From the NCBI GenBank assembly GCA_017463125.1, contig JAFTPV010000019.1:62001-126000 (forward strand): a stretch of 64,000 bases of DNA, written 5' to 3'. Below are positions 39,798 to 47,615 of this stretch, piece after piece; within the stretch, counting starts at the first letter, position 1; each line of letters begins with the position of its first letter. Under the pieces are notes generated by a model that did not search any database, was not told where the DNA came from, and worked only from the letters and a program-made list of their open reading frames with translations. This DNA comes from Clostridia bacterium (GTDB taxonomy: Bacteria > Bacillota > Clostridia > Oscillospirales > CAG-272). Position numbers and translations under genes: made by a program.

Positions 39798-40751
39798 TTA
39801 TTTGCTTTCTTCGATTTTTAGCTCGTCGGCTTTAGGTTTTTGGTAATTCAGCATCAAAATTCCGCCTGAAACGAGGAGCAGAGTTACGACGAGATTAAGC
39901 GGTTCAACTCCCGATGCTTCGGTGAGGAAGATAGAGGAGAGGAGTACGCCGAATACGGGGGTCGTGAAGCTGAAGATAGAAACTCTTGATGCGCTGTTGT
40001 ACTTTAGGAGAATTCCCCAGAGCGCGTAAGCGACTGCGGAGAGGAAGGATAGGTAGACGAGGATAATAACGCCCGTCGTGTCGGCAAAGCTGATGCTGCC
40101 GCCGAAGAGCAGCCCTACAATGCACATAAAGGCACCGCCCGCAATAAACTGATAACCGCTGATGACAACGGGGTCCTCGTATTTCGAGAATTTTTTCATA
40201 AACATTGTGGAGAGGGCGTAGGATACCGTTGAGATGATAACGAAGCCGTCGCCGACAAAATTCATATTAAAGGTCAGGCCGTTAAGGTTTACCACAACAA
40301 TTCCCGCAAAGCCGAGAATGCAGGCGATTATTTTTTTAGGCGTTAGCTTTTCAAATTTGAAAATCAGGCTTGCGATCAGCACCGTAAAGAAGGCGGAGGA
40401 GCCGCTTGCGATAGTGCCCTTAACGCCGGTGGTGTTGGCAAGACCAATGTAGAAGAATATGTACTGGATAACCGTCTGAAACGCGCTGACGGTCAGTATA
40501 CGAGGGATATTTTCCTTTTTAGGAACGAGGAATTTGCGCCTTGCAAGGCTGTATATAAGCACCGTGATAATTCCTGCAGCGGTAAAGCGTATTCCCGCAA
40601 AGAGTATGGTTGAGGGAACGTGATTTTGTGGGATCAAGAGAGGCGAGCCCGTCTTTATTGCGGGGGTGGCGCTGCCCCACAGGGCACAGCACAGAAGCGC
40701 CGCCAGGGTTATAAACAAGGGGTGAGTGAAAATATTTTGCTTTTCTTTCAT
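39798..40751 (-). CDS. EamA/DMT-family transporter
   Basis: A 317-residue membrane protein of the drug/metabolite transporter superfamily, built of two repeated EamA domains with about ten transmembrane segments. The early WGSATPAIKTGSPLL block and the second-repeat IISTVSYALSTMFMKKF fit the family. Start ATG 40751 is chosen because GGAG lies just upstream; the frame opens at 40784. The substrate is unknown; many relatives export amino acids or related metabolites. Confidence 0.9.
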   Translation of the reverse strand: MKEKQNIFTHPLFITLAALLCCALWGSATPAIKTGSPLLIPQNHVPSTILFAGIRFTAAGIITVLIYSLARRKFLVPKKENIPRILTVSAFQTVIQYIFFYIGLANTTGVKGTIASGSSAFFTVLIASLIFKFEKLTPKKIIACILGFAGIVVVNLNGLTFNMNFVGDGFVIISTVSYALSTMFMKKFSKYEDPVVISGYQFIAGGAFMCIVGLLFGGSISFADTTGVIILVYLSFLSAVAYALWGILLKYNSASRVSIFSFTTPVFGVLLSSIFLTEASGVEPLNLVVTLLLVSGGILMLNYQKPKADELKIEESK

Positions 40752-40833
40752 TTCTTTTCTCCGGTCTGATTTTATTCCATACAATTGTACAACAAAATTA
40801 CTTAAAAGTCAAGCCAAATATTTTTCATTCCAC

Positions 40834-40862
40834 TTGACAATAATCTATTAAAATAGTATACT
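40834..40862 (+). promoter_or_regulatory. Sigma-A promoter of cysK
   Basis: TTGACA (40834-40839), a 17-bp spacer, TATACT (40857-40862), 27 bp before the cysK ATG. No SAM or T-box leader fits in so short a space. Confidence 0.75.
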
Positions 40863-40889
40863 TATAAAAAAAGGAAAACGGAGCAGAAA

Positions 40890-41819
40890 ATGGCAAAAAT
40901 TTATTCGTCGGTTGCCGACCTTGTTGGAAAAACGCCTCTCGTTGAGGTTAAAAATATTGAAAGAGAGCTGGGACTTTCGGCGCGCCTGCTTATTAAGGCG
41001 GAGCTATTTAACCCCACCGGGTCAGCAAAGGATAGGGCAGCGCTCGAAATGATAATTGACGCGCAAGAGCGCGGAGCGCTTAAAGAGGGGTCGGTAATAA
41101 TCGAGCCAACCAGCGGAAACACGGGAATAGGGCTTGCGGCAGTCGGCACATCTCTTGGATACAGGGTGATAATAGTTATGCCCGACAGTATGTCCGAGGA
41201 GCGCAGACGTCTTATGCGTGCGTACGGAGCGGAGCTTGTGCTGACTGACGGGGCGCTTGGAATGAAGGGCGCTATCGAGAGGGCAGAAGAGCTTGCGGCA
41301 GAAATACCGAACAGCTTCATTCCCGACCAATTTTCAAACCCGGCAAACCCCGCCGCGCACTATAAAACCACAGGCCCCGAGATATACGAGGATACCGACG
41401 GTGAGTGCGATATTTTCATTGCGGGCGTGGGCACGGGCGGAACCATCTCGGGTGTCGGAAAATACTTGAAGGAAAAAAATCAGAAGGTAAAAATCGTTGC
41501 CATAGAGCCCGCTGATTCACCGGTGCTTTCGGGTGGTAAGCCCGGAGCGCACAAGCTACAGGGCATTGGCGCGGGCTTCGTGCCCGGAGCGCTTGATACC
41601 GAGATTTACGACGAGGTCGTAACGGTCAGCACGGAGGAGGCGTATTCCGCAGTCCGCCTTATCGCAAGGCTTGAGGGGCTGCTCGTGGGAATATCGTCCG
41701 GAGCTGCCTTGCACGCGGCAGTCGAGCAGGCAAAAGATCCCGAAAACGAGGGTAAAACCGTCGTCGTACTGCTTCCCGACACCGGCTCGAGATACCTGTC
41801 AACAGAATTGTTTTCTTAA
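40890..41819 (+). CDS. cysK: Cysteine synthase (O-acetylserine sulfhydrylase)
   Basis: A 309-residue PLP enzyme making cysteine from O-acetylserine and sulfide. The PLP lysine is K47 in TGSAKDRAA. The substrate loop [10 protein letters not shown], the phosphate-binding [10 protein letters not shown] and the late GISSGAA are all conserved. Length is typical. It is monocistronic, with its own promoter. The codons are visibly more GC-rich than in the dnaA region. Confidence 0.95.
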   Translation: MAKIYSSVADLVGKTPLVEVKNIERELGLSARLLIKAELFNPTGSAKDRAALEMIIDAQERGALKEGSVIIEPTSGNTGIGLAAVGTSLGYRVIIVMPDSMSEERRRLMRAYGAELVLTDGALGMKGAIERAEELAAEIPNSFIPDQFSNPANPAAHYKTTGPEIYEDTDGECDIFIAGVGTGGTISGVGKYLKEKNQKVKIVAIEPADSPVLSGGKPGAHKLQGIGAGFVPGALDTEIYDEVVTVSTEEAYSAVRLIARLEGLLVGISSGAALHAAVEQAKDPENEGKTVVVLLPDTGSRYLSTELFS

Positions 41820-41822
41820 AAA

Positions 41823-41860
41823 CGAAAAGGCGTAGTGATAATTGTCACCGCGCCCTTTTT
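41823..41860. terminator. Probable bidirectional terminator after cysK
   Basis: An imperfect hairpin (AAAAGGCG through CGCCCTTTTT, with an inner GTGA/TCAC-like pairing) lies between two convergent genes, with an A-run on one side and a T-run on the other. Confidence 0.5.
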
Positions 41861-41861
41861 A

Positions 41862-42140
41862 TTATATTTCATTTATTACGAGGAAGATAAGAAGCCCTAC
41901 CTGCCAGATAATGCCGAGGATATTAATAAGGTGAAATTTCTTGCGAGTAGTCTTGTGACGGAAGAGGTTCATTGCTAAATATCCTCCGACCCCGCCGCCG
42001 AAGAATGAGAGCAGGAGCAGAGCCTTCTCGGATATACGCCACCATTTTAATTTTGCTTTCAGCTTATCGAGAGCGTATGCGAGGAACGTTATTGCAGAAA
42101 TGGCGGAAAAGGTTATTAAAGCAATCTTAAAAATACTCAT
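41862..42140 (-). CDS. DUF1294-family small membrane protein
   Basis: A 92-residue protein with two or three hydrophobic segments and the family pattern YALDKLKAKLKWWRISEKALLLLSFFGGGVGGYLAMNLFRHKT (seen here at residues about 22-65). DUF1294 proteins are widespread and uncharacterised. It lies 11 bp after a lipoprotein gene on the same strand. Confidence 0.88.
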   Translation of the reverse strand: MSIFKIALITFSAISAITFLAYALDKLKAKLKWWRISEKALLLLSFFGGGVGGYLAMNLFRHKTTRKKFHLINILGIIWQVGLLIFLVINEI

Positions 42141-42151
42141 ATCACAAGGCC

Positions 42152-42583
42152 TTAATCAAAATTAGGATTTTCTTCAAGTGCTGTACCCTTGTAGAATATA
42201 ACGCACTCGTCTGTAACGCTTTCGTCAAATACGACTCTGAGGGTTACCTGCGTTTTTTCCTTAACAAAGGTGTGGTCGCTAACGGTGCAGAGTGAAACAT
42301 CCTTTTCCACACCGTTAATTATAGCGGTGGTGGTGCGGGTTCTTGTGATAAAGCCTGTGGCGTTATATACGTCCTCGCCCTTTTTCATTGTGAAATCATC
42401 TGTTGCAAAGGAATATTCAACCCCCGCCTTGAATTTAACAGCCGCGTAATTGTAGCCGTCGTATGTAAAGCCGTATTCTCCGAAATAACCCATATTAAAT
42501 TCATCTTCCGATGTATCCGTACAGCTAAAAAGCGACGCACATATCAGAATTATACATACAAAAACCGCAAGTGTTCTTTTCAT
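42152..42583 (-). CDS. Small predicted lipoprotein, unknown function
   Basis: A 143-residue protein with a lipoprotein signal and lipobox SLFSC (Cys21). The mature part is beta-prone and Thr-rich, with no recognised domain. It is probably cotranscribed with the DUF1294 gene that follows. Confidence 0.75.
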   Translation of the reverse strand: MKRTLAVFVCIILICASLFSCTDTSEDEFNMGYFGEYGFTYDGYNYAAVKFKAGVEYSFATDDFTMKKGEDVYNATGFITRTRTTTAIINGVEKDVSLCTVSDHTFVKEKTQVTLRVVFDESVTDECVIFYKGTALEENPNFD

Positions 42584-42720
42584 TATCGTGTTCCTTCTTT
42601 AGAAATTATACATCAATTATACCACTCACAGAGCCCGTTGTCAATAAGGAGATGTAAGGCTTACTTTTTGAATAACGAGGACTTTGTCGAGTATATTTTC
42701 TGTTTTTTTGTCACAAACAC

Positions 42721-42749
42721 TTGCTTTTTGTCAATTAAGTCATTATAAT
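42721..42749 (+). promoter_or_regulatory. Sigma-A-like promoter of the sigma/anti-sigma operon
   Basis: TTGCTT (42721-42726), a 17-bp spacer and a perfect TATAAT (42744-42749), about 34 bp before the start at 42783, which has an AGGAGG site. Confidence 0.65.
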
Positions 42750-42782
42750 CTTCTTAAGAATTTTTTATTTTAGGAGGAAACA

Positions 42783-43352
42783 ATGCTTTTATATCTATTA
42801 TCACTAGCAAGCGAAGAAGAAAAAGAAAATGTAACTTGGCTCTACTGCGAGTATGTTGAAGACATGCTTGTATACGCGAGAACAAAGCTGCGCGACATGG
42901 GGGACCAAAATTTTTACCATGACGGATATGACGCAGTTCATAGCGCTTATGAAAGGATCATCAAGTACAAAAAGTTAGATTTTTCAAAGAGTCCGAAGGA
43001 GATAAAAAACTATCTTCGCGCAACGGTTGCAAACCAAGTAAAAAATATGCTCGAGGATATTAACAAAATTCAGAGCTTTGACGAGGATTGCGGAATAGCC
43101 GGCGTGACGGAGGAAGAATTTTTTGACCGACTTTGTTTAATGGAGCGCTGTGCCCTTGTAGAAAAGGCCGCCGATTTCCTTGACGAAAAATACGTTTCTG
43201 TTTTAATGCTGTATGCAAAGCATACGCCCGCTGAAGTATCAAAAATTATAGGCCTTCCCGTAAAAACGGTATACACAAGAATTAACCGAGCAAGAAAGCT
43301 CTTGATGGAGAGGGTTGAAACTATGGAAAGGGGTGGCGTAATCAATGGCTGA
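42783..43352 (+). CDS. Sigma-70-family (ECF-like) RNA polymerase sigma factor
   Basis: A 189-residue sigma factor. Region 2 covers about residues 15-95 (DAVHSAYERIIKYK). Region 4 is a helix-turn-helix near the C-terminus (HTPAEVSKIIGLPVKTVYTRINRARKLLMER). It overlaps the next gene by 8 bp, and that gene encodes a membrane-anchored protein of the type that often holds such sigma factors inactive. The signal and regulon are unknown. Confidence 0.9.
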   Translation: MLLYLLSLASEEEKENVTWLYCEYVEDMLVYARTKLRDMGDQNFYHDGYDAVHSAYERIIKYKKLDFSKSPKEIKNYLRATVANQVKNMLEDINKIQSFDEDCGIAGVTEEEFFDRLCLMERCALVEKAADFLDEKYVSVLMLYAKHTPAEVSKIIGLPVKTVYTRINRARKLLMERVETMERGGVING

Positions 43353-44025
43353 GAGAAACTATGATTTAGAAAAAGAACTTCTTTACAAGATAATGGCAGA
43401 AAATTTGGAAAAGCGTTTTGAAAAAACGGTAAGCGAAAGCAATATTGACGGCCAATACTCCGAAAGTTTCCGTAAGAAAATGAGCCGTCTTATAGGTGCG
43501 GATATAAAGAATCCCGAAAAGAAGGTTAATAACGTTAAGAAATATATTGTTGCCGGTCTTATCGCGGCGGTTGTTGCGCTGGCTGGTTGTGCAATCATTG
43601 GCAAAGTGCTTGGTCCATACGTAGAAGAGTGGTTCAATGAATATATCTTGGTTAGAAACGAGGATGATGAAAGCGGTTCTAAATTTATCGAGGAAATTTA
43701 CACGCTCACCTATGTTCCGGAGGGGTATGAGTATGTGAAAGAACATTCGTCGCCTAATTTACATTCATACGTTTGGAAAAATTCAAGCGATAAGCTGTTA
43801 AAGTTTTTACAAACCAAAATGTCTAGTAGCTTTTATACAGATATAGAACTCGGCTATTCTTATTTAATGGAAAATAATGGAGTAGAAGTGTATTGTAAAA
43901 TAGGTAATTATGATTATAGCTATAAATGGAATTATGATAAATATTGCTTTGAAATTCTAGTAGAGCAAGAATTAAGTCAGGTTGAAATAAAGAAAATAAT
44001 TGACGGAATGGCACATAAAGAGTAA
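43345..44025 (+). CDS. Membrane-anchored DUF4367-like protein, putative anti-sigma factor
   Basis: A 226-residue protein with a cytoplasmic N-terminal part (about 1-65), one transmembrane segment (about 68-90) and an extracytoplasmic C-terminal domain. The LTYVPEGYEYVKEH start and the closing QVEIKKIIDGM fit the DUF4367 pattern. Overlap with the sigma gene supports an anti-sigma role by analogy; no zinc-binding anti-sigma motif is seen. Confidence 0.75.
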   Translation: MAERNYDLEKELLYKIMAENLEKRFEKTVSESNIDGQYSESFRKKMSRLIGADIKNPEKKVNNVKKYIVAGLIAAVVALAGCAIIGKVLGPYVEEWFNEYILVRNEDDESGSKFIEEIYTLTYVPEGYEYVKEHSSPNLHSYVWKNSSDKLLKFLQTKMSSSFYTDIELGYSYLMENNGVEVYCKIGNYDYSYKWNYDKYCFEILVEQELSQVEIKKIIDGMAHKE

Positions 44026-44037
44026 TTCGTTTTTACC

Positions 44038-44175
44038 AAGCCTTCCCCAGCGAAGCGTGTTGGGGAAGGTGGATTTTGCGTAGCAAAAGACGGATGAGGT
44101 TGTTTTTTGATTTTCGTACCTCATCCACCACTATCGTGGTCCCCCTTCCCCAAAACGCTTCGCTGGGGAAGGCTT
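44038..44175. repeat. MITE-like nested palindromic element
   Basis: A 138-bp element with perfect 20-bp terminal inverted repeats (44038-44057 and 44156-44175, core CCTTCCCCAGCGAAGCG). Inside are a second pair TTGGGGAAGG/CCTTCCCCAA (44060-44069, 44144-44153) and a third GGATGAGGT/ACCTCATCC (44092-44100, 44118-44126). No coding capacity. It lies between the anti-sigma and secreted-protein genes. No clear target-site duplication was found. Confidence 0.8.
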
Positions 44176-44337
44176 TCGAGGGAAGGCTTATAAAATGGTT
44201 GCAGAAATAAAAAATCTGCAACTTTTTTAATTTTTTTTGAAGAATTTTGTCATTTTTTTGGTATTAGTATATAGAGATGGCAAAATGAAGGAACTATTTC
44301 TAAAGAACACAAAAATTAAATAAGAAAAGGACGAAAA

Positions 44338-44754
44338 ATGAAAAAAAGAATTACATTATTATTAGCCGTAGTTATGGTTATGTCAATGCTTGTGGCATCG
44401 GCATTCCCGGCATCTGCGGAGGGAATCACTCCCTATCTTTCAAATTCAAACAACGCGACTGTTGCGTTCTCAATAGAGAGTAACGGCACAGCGCATTTCA
44501 GCGTTGATTACACAGGAAGGGATGGCGTGTTTACCGAGGCGAAGGTAACTGTTAAGATTGAGAAGCAGTTCCTGTTCTTCTTCTGGACCACCGAGCATGA
44601 GTGGACTGCAACCTCGACCGAACGTGCAGGTTTCTTCTATCAGTCGTTTAGCCTTAGCGGCTCCGGAACATACAGAGCAAACTACACTCTTGAATTCTAC
44701 GGCACAAGCGGCGAGGTTGACGTTATAACGGATACTCAAGAGGACTCGTATTAA
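44338..44754 (+). CDS. Small secreted protein, unknown function
   Basis: A 138-residue protein with a Sec signal peptide likely cleaved after ASA at residue 27. The mature part of about 110 residues is Ser/Thr/Gly-rich and beta-prone, with an aromatic stretch FLFFFWTT in the middle. No lipobox, no cell-wall anchor, no cysteines in the mature part. AAAAGGACG precedes the ATG. A strong terminator follows, so it is a single-gene unit. Confidence 0.78.
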   Translation: MKKRITLLLAVVMVMSMLVASAFPASAEGITPYLSNSNNATVAFSIESNGTAHFSVDYTGRDGVFTEAKVTVKIEKQFLFFFWTTEHEWTATSTERAGFFYQSFSLSGSGTYRANYTLEFYGTSGEVDVITDTQEDSY

Positions 44755-44808
44755 TACAGCCGAAACAACTCTTTCGTTTGTCATCTCAAAAAATACCGTT
44801 AAGAACGG

Positions 44809-44846
44809 CTGCCCCGTCTGCCTTATGGAGCATGGGGCAGTTTTTC
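44809..44846 (+). terminator. Terminator after the secreted protein gene
   Basis: Arms CTGCCCC (44809-44815) and GGGGCAG (44834-44840) followed by five T. Confidence 0.8.
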
Positions 44847-45004
44847 TTTGGAGAAAGTGGCGAGAGGGATTTTTTTGTGTTAGTTTTTTATATCGATACA
44901 GTCAATTTAGCAAGGTTGTTTACAGTTTGTTTACATAATACAAGTGCAGTTCCTTAACATATCATAGTAAATCTCCTAAACTTTTTAAGGAAGGAGGTGA
45001 CATT

Positions 45005-45226
45005 ATGATGGAAACAAGGCATTTTGGTCGAATTATGCGAGAGAAGAGAGAGCGCAGGGGCATGACTCTTAAGACTCTTGCAGACACGGTAGATATGAGC
45101 GAAAACGCGCTTCACGGTATTGAATTTGGCGACAGTGATCCAAAGCTATCCACTGTGCTGAAAATCGCCGGCGCGCTTGAAATAGATATGGGTGCGCTTA
45201 ACTGTTGCGTACCCGTTTTTATTTAA
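45005..45226 (+). CDS. Small XRE-family regulator
   Basis: A 73-residue helix-turn-helix protein (FGRIMREKRERRGMTLKTLADTVDMSENALHGIE, then KIAGALEIDMG). A very strong AAGGAGGTGA ribosome site lies 5-14 bp before the ATG at 45005; a second in-frame ATG follows directly. The next gene starts 35 bp downstream on the same strand. Confidence 0.85.
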   Translation: MMETRHFGRIMREKRERRGMTLKTLADTVDMSENALHGIEFGDSDPKLSTVLKIAGALEIDMGALNCCVPVFI

Positions 45227-45261
45227 TCTTTTTGACTAAAACTTTGGAAGGAATCACTATA

Positions 45262-45498
45262 ATGAAAATCAAGTACATAATGACAAAAAACACTTATTCT
45301 GACAATGAAACAGAGAGAGTCGGCTACGGAATTGCCGCAGTTACAAAAGAGAGGGGAAATCAGACTGTGGTACAGGTATATAATGATATGTCAGGCGAGT
45401 ACGAAAAGGTAAAAGGGCTTGTTCGTCTTTGCAATAAGGGGCGCCTTTCTCTTATTCATCTTCCCGACGTCGTAGAGGATTTTATATCGGTAATGTGA
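45262..45498 (+). CDS. Small conserved clostridial-type protein (resembles DUF6514)
   Basis: A 78-residue protein from the ATG at 45262 with GGAAGGAAT upstream; the frame opens at 45205 inside the previous gene. The pattern VGYGIAAV, then VKGLVRLCNKGRLSLIHLPDVVEDF, resembles the DUF6514 family as I remember it. No function is known. It probably shares a transcript with the upstream XRE gene. Confidence 0.7.
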   Translation: MKIKYIMTKNTYSDNETERVGYGIAAVTKERGNQTVVQVYNDMSGEYEKVKGLVRLCNKGRLSLIHLPDVVEDFISVM

Positions 45499-45509
45499 AT
45501 AGTATAATC

Positions 45510-45545
45510 AGAGGTGGGGATAAGTACCCCGCCTCTATTTTTATT
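45510..45545 (+). terminator. Terminator after the DUF6514-like gene
   Basis: Arms AGAGGTGGGG (45510-45519) and CCCCGCCTCT (45527-45536) followed by ATTTTTATT. Confidence 0.8.
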
Positions 45546-45807
45546 GAACCGCGAGTGTAGATTCATCAGTTGCGTGGTTCATTTTCTTGATTTTTTGTAT
45601 GCAGCTGTTACAGATGCATATTGACTTTGAAACAGAACGCCCTGAGTTGCATATTTTACAGAGCACATCGCTTTTTTTAATAGTGATAACTCCGTTTTCT
45701 ATGCACATAACAACGTCTGCTCCGACCATAAGTCCTAGATTTTTTCTAAAATCAATTGGCAAAACTATTCGTCCGAGCTTATCTATCTTCCTTGTTATAA
45801 TTTCCAT
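45541..45807 (-). CDS. AbrB/SpoVT-type transition-state regulator with Cys-rich tail
   Basis: An 88-residue protein. Residues 1-50 form a swapped-hairpin AbrB DNA-binding domain (ITRKIDKLGRIVLPIDFRK and GVITIKK). The C-terminal part carries CKIC and CICNSC, a possible zinc site. The ATG at 45807 with GGGAGGAC upstream is preferred over the opening at 45852. A palindrome GTAAT-CGC-ATTAC (45843-45855) upstream could be its operator. Confidence 0.85.
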   Translation of the reverse strand: MEIITRKIDKLGRIVLPIDFRKNLGLMVGADVVMCIENGVITIKKSDVLCKICNSGRSVSKSICICNSCIQKIKKMNHATDESTLAVQ

Positions 45808-45908
45808 AATAGTCCTCCCGTTTGTAACGATATTTGCAATATGTAATCGCATTACGATTATTATAAACTTTTTCCTTGTCGAATTTTGTTACAATGTGGA
45901 GAAAAATA

Positions 45909-45935
45909 AAAAATCTGTGCTTTTAACACAGATTT
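45909..45935 (-). terminator. Terminator of the minus-strand XRE gene
   Basis: Arms AAAATCTGTG (45909-45918) and CACAGATTTT (45926-45935), with a long T-run on the minus strand. It lies between the XRE gene and the downstream AbrB-type gene. Confidence 0.75.
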
Positions 45936-45954
45936 TGTAATATTATAGAATTTA

Positions 45955-46278
45955 TTATGCTTTTACATTTTTAATCATCGTTTCAACAACGTTGAATATT
46001 TTGTTTTGCTCCTCGAGAGGCAGCTCTTTAACCTTTTCAGAAAGCTCACCGGACTTGACAACGCAAGACCTCTTTACAACGTCACAGAAAATTTCATCAG
46101 CAGAGCAATCAAGAGCGTTGAAGATTTTTACTAAGGTTTCGATTTTTATATTATATACCCCGCGCTCCAAAGCGGACATATAATGAGGGCTTATTTCAAT
46201 TATCTCGGAAAGCTCCTCTTGCGTCAATCCCTTTTTCTTTCTGTACTCGCTTATTCGCTGACCAATAATCTTTTTCAT
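45955..46278 (-). CDS. XRE-family regulator
   Basis: A 107-residue protein. The N-terminal Cro/C1 helix-turn-helix (RISEYRKKKGLTQEELSEIIEISPHYMSALERG) is followed by a helical C-terminal part (VKELPLEEQNKIFNVVETMI). The start at 46278 is chosen because GGGGGA lies 5 bp upstream; an in-frame ATG at 46290 lacks a ribosome site. A perfect inverted repeat just upstream suggests autoregulation. Confidence 0.85.
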   Translation of the reverse strand: MKKIIGQRISEYRKKKGLTQEELSEIIEISPHYMSALERGVYNIKIETLVKIFNALDCSADEIFCDVVKRSCVVKSGELSEKVKELPLEEQNKIFNVVETMIKNVKA

Positions 46279-46294
46279 GCGATCCCCCATTGTG

Positions 46295-46316
46295 ATTATA
46301 CTACTGATAGTATAAT
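46295..46316. promoter_or_regulatory. Palindromic operator over the -10 of the XRE gene
   Basis: ATTATACTA (46295-46303) and TAGTATAAT (46308-46316) flank CTGA. On the minus strand the inner end reads as a TATAAT -10 (46295-46300), 17 bp from the gene start. The -35 is weak. Confidence 0.6.
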
Positions 46317-46424
46317 TGCATTTTGATTACTTATGAAGGACTTTATTTGATTATTGTAACGGCATAACGATTATAAAGGAGCTTTTTTCTTTTGAAGAGT
46401 ATTTCATACCGACCTGTGATTATA

Positions 46425-46456
46425 CAAAAAACCGCCGCAGAAAAACTGCGGCGGTT
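46425..46456 (-). terminator. Terminator after the GMP synthase gene
   Basis: Perfect 11-bp arms AACCGCCGCAG (46430-46440) and CTGCGGCGGTT (46446-46456), five-base loop, six T on the minus strand. Confidence 0.9.
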
Positions 46457-46465
46457 AGATTCATG

Positions 46466-47467
46466 TCACTCCCATTCGATTGTACCGGTGGGTTTGGGCG
46501 TGAGGTCGTAGAGGACTCTGTTGATGCCCTCAACCTCGTTTGTAATTCTGCTTACGATCTTGTGAAGAACTGCGTAGGGAATTTCCTCGATAGAGGCGGT
46601 CATAGCGTCCTTGGTGTTTACGGCGCGGATAATCGCGGGCCAGCCCTCGTATCTGGAGTCGTCCTTTACGCCAACGCTCTTGACGTCGGGGATAACGACA
46701 AAGTACTGCCAGACCTTCTCGGCAAGACCGCACTTGTCAAACTCATCTCTGAGGATTGCGTCAGCCTCGCGGAGTGCTGCAAGCCTGTCCCTCGTGATAG
46801 CACCAAGGCAACGAACACCGAGTCCGGGGCCGGGGAAGGGCTGACGGTAAACCATAGCGTGAGGAAGACCGAGAGCCTCGCCAACGACTCTTACCTCGTC
46901 CTTATAGAGAAGCTTTACAGGCTCAACGAGCTCAAACTTAAGGTCCTCGGGCAGACCGCCAACGTTGTGGTGGGATTTAACCGCCTTTTTACCCTCTGCT
47001 TGCTTAATTGACTCAAGAATATCGGGATAGATAGTACCCTGTGCAAGATAGGTGATGTCATCAAGCTTTCTTGCCTCATCGGCAAAAACTTCTATAAATT
47101 CTTTTCCGATGATCTTTCTCTTTCTCTCGGGGTCGGACACACCTGCCAAAAGATCAAGGAAACGGTCGGTTGCGTCAATATATACAAGATTTGCATCAAG
47201 AGTCTTACCGAAAATGTCTACGACAGCCTCGCTCTCGCCCTTACGCATCAGGCCGTGATTTACGTGCACGCAGACAAGCTGCTTTCCGATTGCTTTTATA
47301 AGAAGAGCCGCAACAACAGAGGAGTCGACGCCGCCCGAAAGCGCTAGAAGCACCTTCTTGTCACCAACGGTCTTTCTGATTTCGGCAACCTGCTCGGCAA
47401 TAAAAGCGTCAGCCAGAGCCTTTGTGGTAATGCGCTGCATTGTTTCCGGTCTTTTATTAGAGTCCAT
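46466..47467 (-). CDS. guaA: GMP synthase, ATP-pyrophosphatase subunit without glutaminase domain
   Basis: A 333-residue protein covering only the C-terminal synthetase half of normal GuaA (about 510 residues). It converts XMP to GMP using ATP and an amine source. The PP-loop SGGVDSS is at residues 44-50. HVNHGLMRKGE, SHHNVGGLPEDLKFELVEP and RQPFPGPGLGVR follow, and the standard C-terminus ends in TIEWE. The ATG at 47467 has CGGAGG upstream, and nothing upstream encodes a class I amidotransferase. It may use free ammonia or a separate GATase encoded elsewhere. Confidence 0.92.
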   Translation of the reverse strand: MDSNKRPETMQRITTKALADAFIAEQVAEIRKTVGDKKVLLALSGGVDSSVVAALLIKAIGKQLVCVHVNHGLMRKGESEAVVDIFGKTLDANLVYIDATDRFLDLLAGVSDPERKRKIIGKEFIEVFADEARKLDDITYLAQGTIYPDILESIKQAEGKKAVKSHHNVGGLPEDLKFELVEPVKLLYKDEVRVVGEALGLPHAMVYRQPFPGPGLGVRCLGAITRDRLAALREADAILRDEFDKCGLAEKVWQYFVVIPDVKSVGVKDDSRYEGWPAIIRAVNTKDAMTASIEEIPYAVLHKIVSRITNEVEGINRVLYDLTPKPTGTIEWE

Positions 47468-47615
47468 AAAAATTCCTCCGAATTTTGTAAAATAAATTAA
47501 CAAATTTATTATACACCGAAAGACACTAAAATGCAAGATATTTTTTTCACAAAATATAAACTTTCAGCGTAAAATATTACTGTATAATATGCATAGAAAG
47601 TGTTAAGAGAAAATT

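Noticed and set aside
39900-39915. GGTTCAACTCCC, also T-loop-like
   Set aside because: It lies in the EamA transporter coding sequence with no cloverleaf partner arms.
44285-44323. Possible 12-codon leader peptide before the secreted protein gene
   Set aside because: No ribosome site, no regulatory codon run and no attenuator hairpin follow it.
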